A stretch of 64,000 nt of DNA from Acidobacteriota bacterium (GCA_013289955.1 JABCYZ010000013.1:1-64000); one strand, 5' to 3'; positions 25,957 through 36,029 are shown, numbered from the stretch's first letter. The notes: generated from the letters alone by a model not told the origin. Numbers and translations: made by a program.

Positions 25957-28596
25957 TCATTCGCAACGCAGTGCGATGATGGGGTCCACGTGAGAGGCGC
26001 GGCGCGCGGGAATCCAGCAGGCCGCTAGCGCCACAGATAGCAAGATGACCGATACAGTGCTGAAGGTAAATGCATCGTAAAAGCTCACGCCAAAGAGCAT
26101 GCTGGCCATTAGGCGGCCGAGCACAGCGGCAGCGAGCAGGCCGGCAACAAGACCAAAGGCGGCCATCCGGCCGGCTTGTCGCAGGACCATGGTGACAACC
26201 GTGGAGCGCCCGGCTCCAAGGGCCATGCGAATGCCGATTTCGTTGGTTCGCTGACCTACGATGTAAGAAATGACGCCGTAAATCCCAAGGGCGGAAAGCA
26301 CAATCGCGAGAACGGCGAACACCCCGAGTAACGCCATAGCAAAACGCTTGGTGGCCAATGAGTCGGAGATGATGCCGTTCATGGATTCCACGTCGTAAAC
26401 CACGGAGTCGCTGCTGACGGTTTGCATCGCGCGGCTTAACGACGCGGCGATATCGGTTTGTGCATTGCGAGTCCGCACCACGCCGCTGGCGCCCCGGTCG
26501 AAGGCGGAGAGCAGCGCATCCGGCATTTGCTCTAAAGACAAAAAGCATTGCGCTTGAATCGAGTTGGAAGAATCCGAATCCAGGCCCCACTGGTTTTGGT
26601 GGCCCACGATACCCACAATTTCCGCGCTTTCATTCACGATGGTGAGATGAATACGTTTGCCGATAGGATCCTGATTGCCGAAGTACTGTTTTGCGAAACG
26701 CTCGTCGATGACGGTCACGACAGGCGCACCTGCGGTGTCCGCCTGCGTGAGAAACCGGCCGCGCTTCAGAGGAACCCTCATCACTTTCAGGTAGTCCGAC
26801 TGAACCGCGAAAAACAGAGACGGCTTCATGTCCGCCTGCGACGCCGGTTTGGCTTCTCCTTCCAACCAGAACGGAAGCTCGGAATCGGTTTCCATGGGAG
26901 TCGAGGCACCTGAGAGCGACACGGATTCGACACCGGGAACCGCGGCGATCGCGTCGTGTATCTGGCGATAAGATTGACGAACGGCGTCGGGCGTAGCGCC
27001 CAGGGATTGCGCAGAACCGAAACTAAAAAAGACTACGTTACTGGGATCAAAGCCGGGATCGACGCTCCAGATTTTGATGGAGCTGCGGATCATCAAGCCG
27101 GCAGCGACCATCAATACCACCGCGAGGGCCATTTCCATCGCGACAAAAACGCTCTGCGTGCGATGGCGAGCCCCGCTGAGGCCGCGGCCGCCCTCGCGCA
27201 GCGTTCCTTGTAAGTCGCTTCGCGCGCTTTTGAATGCCGGAACCAGCCCAAACAAAATTCCCGCGAAGACCGAAGCGCCGAGCGTAAACAGCAAAACGCG
27301 CGCATCCAGATGAATTTCGCTGGCGCGGGGCAAAGCATCCGGCAGGACTTTGAGCGCGGCTGTGGTTCCCCAAGCCGCCAGCAGCGTACCCAAGGCCCCG
27401 CCAAGCAAGGCAAGCAACACGCACTCCGTCATCAGCTGGAGAACGACGCGGCCCTTGCCAGCGCCAAGCGCGTTGCGAATGGCAAATTCACGCTTCCTGC
27501 TAGTGGAACGCGCGAGCAATAGGTTCGCGATGTTGGCGCACGCAATGAGCAGGACAAATCCGACCGCCGCAAGCAGCATCAGCAAGAACGGCTGAATGTC
27601 GCCGACTAAATTATATTTTAATGGGAAAAGCGTGACGCCTAGCCCCTTGTTGACATCGGGATAGACTTCGGCGAGGTGATTAGCCACTGCACTCATATCG
27701 GAATTCGCTTGTGCCAACGTAACGCCCGGCTTTAGCCGCCCCACGGCGTCCATTCCCATTCCAGTGTGGCGATCTCGGAACAAAGGGTTGTCCCACTGCC
27801 CGAGCGGAACGTACACATCGGCCTTCGAGTGATAGTTATCGTTTTGAAAGTGAAAGGTGGCGGGAATAACGCCCGTGATTGTGTACAGATGGTTGTCAAG
27901 CCGGATGGATTTGCCGACGATATCCGCCGCACCGCCAAACTTGCGCTTCCACAAGCCTTCGCTGATGAGCGCTGCGCGCGCTGCCCCTAGTTGATCTTCT
28001 TTTTCCTCGAAGTTGCGCCCGACGATCGGGTTTACGCCGAGCAGGGGGAAAAATGCCGCGGAAACCATGTCGGCGTCCAGCCGCTCAGGCGCGCCAATAC
28101 CGGTCATCGTAAATGTTTCTCCACGGAAAGCAGCGATCGATGAAAAAGAATGGTTCTGGCGGGACCAGTCCAGGAAATTGGGATAAGAAATGGAAAATTT
28201 GGTGAACTCATTGGCGCGGGCGTACAAAGCGACCAAGCGGTCCGGTTGCGGGTAGGGCAAGGGATTCAGAAGCACGCCGTTAACCACGGAGAACAGCGTC
28301 GTATTGGCGCCAATGCCGATGGCCAGAGTCAGGATCGCAATCACCGCAAAGCCGGGCGATTTACGCAACGTGCGCACACCGTATCGCACGTCTTGCCGGA
28401 AATGGTCCAGCCAGAGCCAACGATGGGATTCGTAAAAATGTTCCCCGGCGTGCATAACGTTGCCGAAGACGCGTCGCGCCGCAGCGCGCGCCTCTTCCTC
28501 ACTCAGTCCGAGTTCTCGCTGGCGCTCGACCTCCAGCTGCAAGTGCGCGTCAATCTCGGCGCTAAAGTCATCCGGCTTCCGTTTGCGTCCGAACAT
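25957..28596 (-). CDS. ADOP-type ABC transporter permease, PadR-coupled
   Basis: The start is ATG 28596, 4 bases after the PadR stop, and its GGGAGG lies inside the PadR 3' end, so the pair is translationally coupled. 879 residues: a cytoplasmic N-terminal domain ('FSAEIDAHLQLEVERQREL', 'ARAAARRVFGNV', about 10-70), then two MacB-core/FtsX units with 'LAIGIGANTTLFSVVNGVLL' (about 95-115), 'LLIACANIANLLLARSTSR' (about 350-370), and the C-terminal 'PARRASHVDPIIALRCE'. No ATPase is nearby. Transported substrate unknown; the family is a hallmark of Acidobacteriota. Confidence 0.9.
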   Translation of the reverse strand: MFGRKRKPDDFSAEIDAHLQLEVERQRELGLSEEEARAAARRVFGNVMHAGEHFYESHRWLWLDHFRQDVRYGVRTLRKSPGFAVIAILTLAIGIGANTTLFSVVNGVLLNPLPYPQPDRLVALYARANEFTKFSISYPNFLDWSRQNHSFSSIAAFRGETFTMTGIGAPERLDADMVSAAFFPLLGVNPIVGRNFEEKEDQLGAARAALISEGLWKRKFGGAADIVGKSIRLDNHLYTITGVIPATFHFQNDNYHSKADVYVPLGQWDNPLFRDRHTGMGMDAVGRLKPGVTLAQANSDMSAVANHLAEVYPDVNKGLGVTLFPLKYNLVGDIQPFLLMLLAAVGFVLLIACANIANLLLARSTSRKREFAIRNALGAGKGRVVLQLMTECVLLALLGGALGTLLAAWGTTAALKVLPDALPRASEIHLDARVLLFTLGASVFAGILFGLVPAFKSARSDLQGTLREGGRGLSGARHRTQSVFVAMEMALAVVLMVAAGLMIRSSIKIWSVDPGFDPSNVVFFSFGSAQSLGATPDAVRQSYRQIHDAIAAVPGVESVSLSGASTPMETDSELPFWLEGEAKPASQADMKPSLFFAVQSDYLKVMRVPLKRGRFLTQADTAGAPVVTVIDERFAKQYFGNQDPIGKRIHLTIVNESAEIVGIVGHQNQWGLDSDSSNSIQAQCFLSLEQMPDALLSAFDRGASGVVRTRNAQTDIAASLSRAMQTVSSDSVVYDVESMNGIISDSLATKRFAMALLGVFAVLAIVLSALGIYGVISYIVGQRTNEIGIRMALGAGRSTVVTMVLRQAGRMAAFGLVAGLLAAAVLGRLMASMLFGVSFYDAFTFSTVSVILLSVALAACWIPARRASHVDPIIALRCE

Positions 28597-28600
28597 GGGT

Positions 28601-28957
28601 TTAACCTCCCGCCGGTTCTGACCCCAGAATCCGGCCAATGGCTTTCGCCAATCTCGTCCACTTTGCGGTTTCTTTTCCCAGTTGTTTGTGGCCCGCGGCG
28701 GTTAGCGTATAGAAACGAGCCTTGCGGTTATTGAGAGAGGTTCCCCACTTCGCCGAGATCCATCCGCGCTCTTCGAGCCGCTGAAGCGCTGGATAGAGGG
28801 CGCCGTGCTCGACGAGCAGCTCTTCGTCTGACGTTTCCTGGATGGCGCGAGCGATGCCTTGGCCGTGCCGTGGTCCAAAGATCAGCGTTCGCAAGATCAA
28901 TAAGTCTAGCGTGCCCTGCAGCAACTCGAGCTTTTCTCTATCTGCTCGGGTGGACAT
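28601..28957 (-). CDS. PadR family transcriptional regulator
   Basis: A 118-residue winged-helix protein: 'LELLQGTLDLLILRTLIFG', 'HGQGIARAIQETSDEELLV', then the wing motif 'EHGALYPALQRLEERGWIS', and 'RKARFYTLTAAGHKQLGKE'. This is a compact PadR of the kind placed before ADOP permeases. It is expected to repress its own operon until an unknown signal binds. It has a well-formed promoter 8 bases before the ATG, with no Shine-Dalgarno. Confidence 0.92.
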   Translation of the reverse strand: MSTRADREKLELLQGTLDLLILRTLIFGPRHGQGIARAIQETSDEELLVEHGALYPALQRLEERGWISAKWGTSLNNRKARFYTLTAAGHKQLGKETAKWTRLAKAIGRILGSEPAGG

Positions 28958-28965
28958 TTAACCCG

Positions 28966-28994
28966 AGTATCTATCGCTTCAGGTAAGATGTCAA
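28966..28994 (-). promoter_or_regulatory. Sigma70-type leaderless promoter of the PadR-ADOP operon
   Basis: On the minus strand: TTGACA (28994-28989), a 17-base spacer, GATACT (28971-28966), then 8 bases to the ATG at 28957. Confidence 0.7.
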
Positions 28995-29102
28995 CCCAAC
29001 AGCGTGTCGTAAACGGAGGGAGCACCTTCCTGTCCAAGGACCTACAGTGGGGCTCAAGTCCTGGCAAGTCGCCTTACCGAACATGTGGTTTTGGGCGAAT
29101 TT

Positions 29103-29128
29103 CACTTTTCCGAGTATCGCGGCAACGA
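29103..29128. repeat. Family A dispersed palindrome, left half
   Basis: CACTTTTCCGAGTATCGCGG. Only the left part matches the consensus. It lies 110 bases before the next gene. Confidence 0.45.
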
Positions 29129-29237
29129 GATGGTATGAGGAGGAGTTTTCTCCGGTGCGACTCGCCTTGTTAACACTCCACTTTCACGCGGCGTCTCTTA
29201 AAGCGTGGGTTAAATCAGCAAACAGGGGAAATCCAAA

Positions 29238-29906
29238 ATGAATGCACGCACCTTTTCACGCCTAGCAATCAGCACTGTGGCCGTTCTGCTCGGGTTCACA
29301 ACTTTCGCCCAAGCCGGGCCGCCTCTGATCTGCCATCCCATTGAAATCGGGCAAGCAAAGTCGCTGCCCTGGGTCGAGTTCAACCACACAGGAGGCTCGG
29401 ACTATGACCTGAAGAACCTCAGCCGGGACACGATGGCCATTCTCGATTCGCGCACTCCCGTCTTAGTCCGCATGGAGACCTTACGCCGGGCCACAATCTA
29501 CGCTCGCCAGGACCCGCAAGCAGCGAAGGAGCTGATCACGCGACTTCAAGAGCGTGCATTGAACTCAGATGCCGCTCGTCACCCCGACGCACTCGCGTGG
29601 TTCGACGTCGGCTATCTGGCCGAGGCTTACAAGCAATGGATGGGCAAGGGTGAGCCCAACCCCGCGGCTGGCCTAGACGGATATAGCTTGGTGCGGAAAG
29701 CAATCAGCTTGCGCGGCTCCGATCCGGAAATGGAATTCGCGGCTGCCCTGATCACCCTGCCGGGCCCCGATAGCGCTCACCGTGACCACGTTCAGAAGGC
29801 GATGACAGGAGCAAAGAGCGATTCTCTTCTCGCTCAGAACCTGGCCTCCAACTTCAACCACGAGACGACCTCCGAACTTCTGGTCGCCCCGGCAGGAAGG
29901 CTTTAG
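29238..29906 (+). CDS. Secreted hypothetical protein, helical
   Basis: 222 residues with a signal peptide ending near 'TFAQAG' and AGGGGAAAT before ATG 29238. The mature start 'PPLICHPIEIGQAKSLPW' has a conserved-looking Cys-His pair. The rest is alpha-helical and resembles TPR or Sel1 helices ('METLRRATIYARQDPQAAK', 'ALAWFDVGYLAEAYKQW', 'YSLVRKAISLRGSDPEME'). It may be a scaffold or a heme-free helical protein. No enzyme motif is visible. It may be read before the kinase gene, but 170 bases and a promoter intervene. Confidence 0.7.
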   Translation: MNARTFSRLAISTVAVLLGFTTFAQAGPPLICHPIEIGQAKSLPWVEFNHTGGSDYDLKNLSRDTMAILDSRTPVLVRMETLRRATIYARQDPQAAKELITRLQERALNSDAARHPDALAWFDVGYLAEAYKQWMGKGEPNPAAGLDGYSLVRKAISLRGSDPEMEFAAALITLPGPDSAHRDHVQKAMTGAKSDSLLAQNLASNFNHETTSELLVAPAGRL

Positions 29907-30039
29907 CGATGAACCCGGAAATGAGGAAGTCTCTTACCATAGGGGAAGTCAGATCCCGGCTTCCCCGCTTGTTAGTGCGCCGAGTCCTATGATGGCCTTC
30001 CGCTTGATCAAGACCTAGCCAGCTAGATGCCCCTGTTCG

Positions 30040-30068
30040 TTGACTTGCCTCATCCCCCAACCTAAGAT
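30040..30068 (+). promoter_or_regulatory. Sigma70-type promoter next to the kinase start
   Basis: TTGACT (30040-30045), a 17-base spacer, and TAAGAT (30063-30068), then 9 bases to ATG 30078. The transcript is leaderless or nearly so. Confidence 0.65.
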
Positions 30069-30077
30069 GAACCGAAA

Positions 30078-32913
30078 ATGGCAGCAACCGATTCGCTTAT
30101 CGGCCAAACCATCTCGCGCTACCGCATCCTCAAGAAGCTAGGGGGCGGTGGGATGGGCGTTGTCTACGAAGCGGAAGATCTCAGCCTGGGGCGTCACGTC
30201 GCCCTCAAATTTCTACCTGAAGAATTCGCGAACGATCCTCTGGCGCTCGAACGCTTCCGCCGTGAGGCGCGCGCGGCTTCTGCGCTGAATCACCCGAATA
30301 TTTGCACGGTCTACGAAATCGCCGAAGAAGGCGGCTGCCTGTTTATCGCCATGGAGCTCATGGAGGGTCAGACGCTGAAGCACCGTATTGCGGGCAAACC
30401 CCTTGGTATGGAAGAGATGCTGGGCATTGCCATACAGATTGCAGACGCACTAAGCGTTGCTCACGAGGGAGGCATCATCCACCGTGACATCAAACCCGCC
30501 AACATCTTCGTCACCAAAAGAGGTCACGTCAAGATTCTCGATTTCGGCCTGGCGAAAGTGGTTTCCTCCGGTTTGGAGCTCGCCAATTCGGAAATGACCA
30601 CCGTCACCGCAGAAGAGCTATTGACCAGCCCCGGCACGGCACTCGGTACCATCGCCTACATGTCGCCGGAGCAGGCCCGCGGCGAGGAGCTGGACACCCG
30701 GACGGACCTGTTCTCTTTCGGCGCGGTGCTGTATGAAATGGCTACGGCAAGATTGGCTTTCCCCGGCAACAGTGCCGCCGTTATTCATGATGCGATTCTG
30801 AATCAAGATCCCCTTCCGCTAGCGCGGGCGAATCCTGCTTCACCTTCGGAATTAGTTCGCATCACCGCTAAGGCGCTGGAAAAGGACCGCAAGCTCCGTT
30901 ACCAGACTGCTGCAGACATTCACACCGACCTGCGCCGACTCAGGCGCGATACCGAGTCTGCAAAACTGCTTGGAGTAACGAACGTCAGCACCGACAGGAC
31001 TCACGGGATACCATGGAAGTGGATCGCCCCGTCCCTCTTGCTGTTCTCGGCGCTTGCCGCAGGGACTTATATCTATCTGCATCGTGCGCCGAAGCTCACG
31101 GATAAAGACACCGTTGTCCTCGCCGATTTTGCCAACGCCACTGGAGATCCAATCTTTGACGACGCTTTGAAGCAGGCTCTCACGTCATCTCTGCGACAGT
31201 CACCGTTTTTGAATGTGTTGTCGGATAACAGAGTGAGTCAGACGCTTCGGCTCATGACTCGTCCAACAAACACACCTCTAACCCCGGAAATAATTCAGGA
31301 AGTTTGCCAGCGCACGGACAGCAAGGCATGGATCGCCGGCTCGATCGCGAGCCTTGGAAGCGAGTACGTCGTCGGCCAATTGCCAGAACGGGGATATCCT
31401 CGCGCAGGCGCAGGCTACGGCCGCAAGCAAGGAAAAAGTTCTAGACGCACTGGGTGAGGCGGCGAGTAAGCTGCGGAGTGAACTCGGCGAGTCATTGGCA
31501 AACGTTAAAAAGTTCGATGTTCCGCTCTCCCGGGCTACGACGTCCTCTCTGGAAGCTCTGAAGGCAGTGAGTTTGGGATACAAAACTCTTCATGAAAAAG
31601 GATCAGTTGCTGCCCTTCCGTTCTTCCAGCATGCCGTCGAACTCGATCCGAATTTTGCGACCGGCTACGTGGCCCTCGGCAAAATGCATAGCAACGCCGG
31701 CCAAGTAGAGAGCGCCAAGGAATCATTCACGAAGGCCTATTCCCTGAGAGAACACACCAGCGAACGAGAGAAATTCGATATCGATTCCATGTACTTCGAG
31801 CATGTGACCGGGGATCTGGAAGACACCACGCGTGTCTTCCGCGAGTGGCTGGCGAGTTACCCGAGAGATCCTACGGCGCTTGGCAATCTGGGGCTGATCT
31901 ATATTCGCAAGGGGCAGTATGAGCAGGCCGCCGAACTCGCTCGCGAGTCTATTCAACAGGACCCCAACGATGTGATCGGATACATCAATCTCGAATGGGT
32001 CTTGATCGCCCTGAATCACTTTCCAGAATCCCGCAGAACTATACAGGATGCCTTTGATCGGAGACTCGAGGCCGAGCAACTGCATTTTCATCTTTACCTG
32101 CTGGCCTTCCTCGCTAGCGATGAAAAAGGAATGGCGGAGCAAGTGACGTGGGCGGAAGGGAAGCCAGAGATCCTTCCGCGTTTTCTGACGCGCGAAGCCG
32201 CCGTGGTGGCTTATTCCGGCCACCTTCAAAAAGCGAGAGAGCTGATGCAACAGGCAGTGGAATCCGCGGAGCGAGCAGGCAACAAAGAAAGCGCCGCGAA
32301 CCGGCGCTTGGACGGTGCGCTTCGTGAAGCCGCATTTGGTAATCTGGCGGACGCTCGGCAGGCCGCACTCACGGCTCTGGAAGAGCCTACTCTAGGAAAG
32401 AATGCCCTGGGCGTCGGAACTCTCGCCTTGGCCCTGACAGGAGATAACCCACATTCTGAGACCCTTCTCGATGGGCTTGCGGCGCGATTCCCTCAGGACA
32501 CTTTGGTGCAGTCGGTCTTATTGCCAACTGTTCGTGCACAGATCGAACTCGCCCGCAAGAATCCCGAGCGAAGTATTGAGCTCTTGCGCATCACCTCGCC
32601 ATATGAATTGACCAACTCTTCCTTGAACGGTTGTCTCTTTCCCGCTTATGTGCGCGGCCAAGCTTATCTGGCGGCAAAACAGGGCGGACCTGCCGCCGCC
32701 GAATTTCAGAAGATCATCGACCACCGGGGGCTGGTGGGAGCATGCGAAACTGGCGCCCTGGCACATCTAGGAATCGCGCGCGCGTTTATCTTGCAGGGCG
32801 ATGCCGCCGAAGCCCGGACCGCTTATAAAGATTTCCTAACGCTCTGGCAAGACGCCGACGCTGGTATTCCCGTCCTCATCGAGGCGAAGTCGGAATACGC
32901 GGAGCTGAAATAG
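30078..32913 (+). pseudogene. Ser/Thr protein kinase with TPR domain, split by a frameshift
   Basis: The N-terminal part is an intact Hanks kinase: 'LGGGGMGVVYEAED' P-loop, 'VALKFL' Lys, 'HRDIKPANIF' catalytic loop, 'DFGLAK', 'GTIAYMSPEQARG'. A membrane helix follows near 317-335. The extracytoplasmic part begins 'VVLADFANATGDPIFDDAL', and at about 31370, after 'LGSEYVVG', the frame changes; it resumes as 'NCQNGDILAQAQ' and runs through TPR repeats to 32913. The offset fits loss of 8 bases, possibly between two GGCC direct repeats. As read, the first product stops at 31457 (459 residues) and keeps kinase and membrane anchor but loses the TPR sensor. Confidence 0.85.
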
Positions 32914-32960
32914 ACTATCGAATTTCTTGAGAAGCGTTCGTTGTGTCGACCCCTTGAGCT

Positions 32961-32980
32961 CGCACGCGTTTACCAAGGAC
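32961..32980. repeat. Family A dispersed palindrome, right half
   Basis: CGCACGCGTTTACCAAGGAC, 18 bases beyond the stop of the next gene (minus strand). Confidence 0.5.
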
Positions 32981-32998
32981 GTGAACTCTTACACCGCT

Positions 32999-33469
32999 TC
33001 AAAGCTGAGGGTAGAATTTCTCTTTCGGGCAACCTCCTACAGAACTCTTGATGTAGTTGCACCATCTTGCGTCCATGTCGTCCAAGAGGTCTTTGGCGAC
33101 CGTGCCAACCAAGTTTTTGTCCACGGCGATGACTTTGTGATACCACATGGTGGCGACGGGATAGGTGTTCGGGAGACCGAACTCTTCAATTACAACCGAG
33201 ACCACGGACTTCTTGCCTTCCTCCGACTTGTTTTCTGCGACGTCCACGGAGACCAGCTCGACGTAAAGTTCGAATTTATTTTGCTCCTGCTCCGAGTATT
33301 TCGGCATGTATTTAGTCGAGTGCGTCAATGCTCGCTTTAGGGCTTGCTCGAACATTGAACCGACCGAGTCTTTCCCACTGTGAGAGACGTGTACAGGGAT
33401 TCGCGATTCTTGAGCGGAAATTGCACGTGGGACCAGCAACAAAACGAGTACTGCAATCGGTCGCACCAT
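32999..33469 (-). CDS. Secreted hypothetical protein
   Basis: 156 residues with a signal peptide ('IAVLVLLLVPRAISAQ'). The mature domain starts 'IPVHVSHSGKDSVGSMFEQ' and goes on 'LYVELVSVDVAENKSEEGK', 'WYHKVIAVDKNLVGTVAKD' and 'DDMDARWCNYIKSS'. This looks like a small alpha/beta domain that recurs in secreted proteins of this phylum, with no known function. The start lacks a clear Shine-Dalgarno. Family A sequences flank it on both sides (32961 and 33497). Confidence 0.7.
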   Translation of the reverse strand: MVRPIAVLVLLLVPRAISAQESRIPVHVSHSGKDSVGSMFEQALKRALTHSTKYMPKYSEQEQNKFELYVELVSVDVAENKSEEGKKSVVSVVIEEFGLPNTYPVATMWYHKVIAVDKNLVGTVAKDLLDDMDARWCNYIKSSVGGCPKEKFYPQL

Positions 33470-33496
33470 AGTAGGATTCTACTTCCAATCGCACGC

Positions 33497-33534
33497 GATT
33501 TCCGAAATCAGCGGAACCGCATTTTTACCAGGAC
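33497..33534. repeat. Family A dispersed palindrome, diverged
   Basis: GATTTCCGAAATCAGCGG followed by AACCGCATTTTTACCAGGAC, between divergent genes. The CCGC and TTTACC..GGAC parts match the consensus. Confidence 0.5.
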
Positions 33535-33590
33535 CAGACAGAGACAACGGAAAGAGGTCAAAGTAAATTGCTTGTCCATAGGGAGACGGC

Positions 33591-34295
33591 ATGGCCGCCC
33601 AAAAACTAAGAGTCCTCAGCTTCGGTATTTCGGTGGATGGCTATAGCGCCGGCCCGAACCAGAGCCTCAATCATCCCCTCGGAGTCGGCGGCACGGGACT
33701 GATGGAATGGTTCTTCTCCACGCGCACATTCCAGAGAATGCACAATCCGGAGTCCCGCGAAACAGTGGGACTCGCCAATGTTCCAGAGCATCTGTTCGGC
33801 CAGGAAAATGGGGGAGCCGGAATTGACAACGACTTCGCCGCTCGCGGGTTTGAGAATGTCGGCGCTTGGATCATCGGACGCAACATGTTCGGCCCCGTCC
33901 GCGGCCCATGGGCAGATGAGGAGTGGAAGGGCTGGTGGGGCGGCAATCCCCCCTATCATTGCGATGTGTTTGTGCTGACGCATCACACCCGAGCGCCGCT
34001 CACTATGGAAGGCGGCACCACGTTCCATTTCGTCACCGATGGAATCGAAGCCGCATGGCGACGCGCAAAGGCCGCAGCCAATGGCAAGGACGTACGGCTC
34101 GGCGGCGGAGTCGCCACGGTTCGAGCCTACCTGCAGGCCGGCTTGGTTGACGAATTGCACCTCGCCCAGTCGCCAGTCCTGCTCGGCTCCGGAGAATCTC
34201 TGTTCTCCGGCCTGGGTCTGCCATCGCTCGGCTATCGTCTTGTCGAGCGCGTTCCTTCTGCCAAGACCACTCACCTTGTGTTGGCACGGTCCTGA
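33591..34295 (+). CDS. Dihydrofolate-reductase-like (RibD C-terminal family) reductase
   Basis: 234 residues, cytoplasmic, with GGGAGA upstream of the ATG. 'VLSFGISVDGYSAGPNQSL' is the N-terminal strand and loop, 'VGAWIIGRNMFGPVRGPW' (about 90-107) is the NADPH-site region, and 'DVRLGGGVATVRAYLQAG' (about 170-187) is the second nucleotide motif, followed by 'DELHLAQSPVLLGSGESLF'. This is the YyaP/RibD-like family, which uses NADPH to reduce small substrates, rather than true FolA. No folate or riboflavin gene is nearby. Confidence 0.88.
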   Translation: MAAQKLRVLSFGISVDGYSAGPNQSLNHPLGVGGTGLMEWFFSTRTFQRMHNPESRETVGLANVPEHLFGQENGGAGIDNDFAARGFENVGAWIIGRNMFGPVRGPWADEEWKGWWGGNPPYHCDVFVLTHHTRAPLTMEGGTTFHFVTDGIEAAWRRAKAAANGKDVRLGGGVATVRAYLQAGLVDELHLAQSPVLLGSGESLFSGLGLPSLGYRLVERVPSAKTTHLVLARS

Positions 34296-34331
34296 GCTGC
34301 ATGACGAACTGTAACTCCCGGGTGTGGCGAG

Positions 34332-34352
34332 CTACTTTTCCGGTTGAGCTGG
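34332..34352. repeat. Family A dispersed palindrome, left half
   Basis: CTACTTTTCCGGTTGAGCTGG, 36 bases after the reductase stop. Confidence 0.45.
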
Positions 34353-34410
34353 CGGCGTCTGTCAGGAGTTGGCCTCCTGGAGTTCTCCAGGATTCCTGGC
34401 AGCGCCCGAC

Positions 34411-35325
34411 TCAATCTCGCCTCCCGCTCTTCCGCAACGACTTCTTCTCCACAGGTTCTCTCGTCGAAGTCGAGTAGTCCAGGAACGCTAGGTAGCCACC
34501 CACAAGCCGATACGTTTCGTAATAGTCGTCCAGCCGGATCACCGAGATTACGTCCTTCTTCGTATGAAGGATGTGGGCATCCCATGATTTCTGGCCTAGC
34601 GAATGAATCGTAATACTGGGTACGTTCACCGCTGCAAACTGGACCGAATCCGAGCTTCCAACGTCCTCTACGTCTACCGCTGCAATGGGCAATTTCATTT
34701 GTCCTGCGATGTAACGAAGCTCACCTATCAGCTTTCGGTCTGCATAGGTTTGCCAATACTCCGTCGGCGCCAGCCCCAGGGTATCCATGTTCACCATCGC
34801 ATCCGTACGGTCTTTCTGCTCTTCCGTCATTTGCTGCACATAAAATTTCGACCCAATTTCGCCGTGCTCTTCCTCAGTGAAACCCACGAATATATACGTG
34901 TGTCTGTGCGGTTCGGCTTTCAAGGCCTGATACAACGAGGGGAGCAGCGAGGCTCCGCTCCAGTTGTCCACGACTCCGTCCCCGGCGCTGATGTGATCGT
35001 AATGTGCCCCAACAATAATTGTCCGGTCTGAGCTGCCGGACAGCGTGCAAATGACATTCGGCAGCGGCCATCCCTTTACAGGTTGTTCAAGGATGTTTTT
35101 TACCCCGCAACCCGCCTCCACAAACAGTCCCTTCAATGTCCGTTCACGCTCCGCGTCGTTCCCGCGGTACTTCTTTAGCCTCTCTTCCACCACCTCTCGC
35201 GTCGCTGGCTCGAACCGAATCGACACGCCCTGCCCAACGACCGCATTCACCAGCAATAGCTCCAACGCGAGACAGACCAGCCACCATCCACTCTTGGCCG
35301 ATTTTGTTGCCTGGTTTCTTCGCAA
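34411..35325 (-). CDS. Secreted M28 family metallopeptidase
   Basis: 304 residues, TTG start with GGAAGGA upstream, signal peptide or anchor at about 13-32. Zinc-peptidase motifs: 'IIVGAHYDHIS' (first His), 'GVVDNWSGASLL' (bridging Asp), 'VGFTEEEHGEIGS' (catalytic Glu pair), 'VNMDTLGL' (Asp), and 'HILHTKKDV' (last His). All five ligands or catalytic residues are present, so an active aminopeptidase or exopeptidase is likely. Relatives are periplasmic or extracellular. The bridging Asp is followed by 'NWSGAS', where many M28 enzymes have 'N.SG'. Confidence 0.9.
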   Translation of the reverse strand: MRRNQATKSAKSGWWLVCLALELLLVNAVVGQGVSIRFEPATREVVEERLKKYRGNDAERERTLKGLFVEAGCGVKNILEQPVKGWPLPNVICTLSGSSDRTIIVGAHYDHISAGDGVVDNWSGASLLPSLYQALKAEPHRHTYIFVGFTEEEHGEIGSKFYVQQMTEEQKDRTDAMVNMDTLGLAPTEYWQTYADRKLIGELRYIAGQMKLPIAAVDVEDVGSSDSVQFAAVNVPSITIHSLGQKSWDAHILHTKKDVISVIRLDDYYETYRLVGGYLAFLDYSTSTREPVEKKSLRKSGRRD

Positions 35326-35493
35326 TTTGGTCCTTCCAACCTTCTTCCAGGACGAGTTCCCGTTAGTGCTGCCAAGAAACAGCCCTTACTGGCTGGCGAA
35401 CTTAGCGTATTATCAAGCGATTAAAACAGAATTTCACGATACACGGTAGCTCAACACCAGCAGCAAAAAGGGCGCCGAAATGGTGGGTCACTC

Positions 35494-35515
35494 CACTTAC
35501 TCCCGATTAATCGAG
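35494..35515. repeat. Family A dispersed palindrome, left half
   Basis: CACTTACTCCCGATTAATCG, 34 bases beyond the stop of the next gene (minus strand). Confidence 0.5.
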
Positions 35516-35549
35516 TACTGCAGGAGACTTTCGGAGTGCCGTACAAGAA

Positions 35550-36029
35550 TCAGGTACGACCGCTGCTCTGATTCTGCGCGGGAGGCGGCGTATCTCGAAG
35601 TTGAGGTGAGGGTTTGTCTGACGGTGGCCCGGGTTTCATGATGGTATCCACCACGGTAATCGTCACCTGCGGGTCGGCCATCATAGGCTTCAACTTCTCG
35701 CGCAGTGCCGCAGCAACATTCAGTGCAGTCAGTCCGGCGACCTGCATTTCGCTGAGCGCATCATCTTTTGCGGATGCTCTCGTAGCGTTCCCGCTCTCCG
35801 GCAGAATATGATTCGCACCGCCTTGCACAGCAATCTTTCTGGATAGTTCTGGATGCTTGGACACGGAAACCTGAAGGACATCTCCAATATGAATGCGATA
35901 GTTTTGAGAGCGATAGTTCTGAGAGTCTTCCGGGTTCGGCTTCTCCTGCGCAACCATGCCTTGACTGGAAGGCCAGCACAACAGAAGTACTGAACCGAAA
36001 CTGATTCGAACGATATTCGACCTGAACAT
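35550..36029 (-). CDS. Short Wza-like polysaccharide export domain protein
   Basis: 159 residues, ATG 36029 with AGAAGG upstream. A signal peptide ends near 'GMVAQE'. 'QNYRIHIGDVLQVSVSKHP' and 'ELSRKIAVQ' match the start of the Poly_export (Wza) domain, and 'VAGLTALNVAAALREKLKP' with 'DPQVTITVVDT' matches its end. The usual loop between them is replaced by a low-complexity piece. Whole Wza-type proteins also have SLBB domains, which are lacking, and no capsule genes are near. It is probably a stand-alone or remnant export domain. Family A repeats flank it (35494 and 36128). Confidence 0.65.
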   Translation of the reverse strand: MFRSNIVRISFGSVLLLCWPSSQGMVAQEKPNPEDSQNYRSQNYRIHIGDVLQVSVSKHPELSRKIAVQGGANHILPESGNATRASAKDDALSEMQVAGLTALNVAAALREKLKPMMADPQVTITVVDTIMKPGPPSDKPSPQLRDTPPPAQNQSSGRT

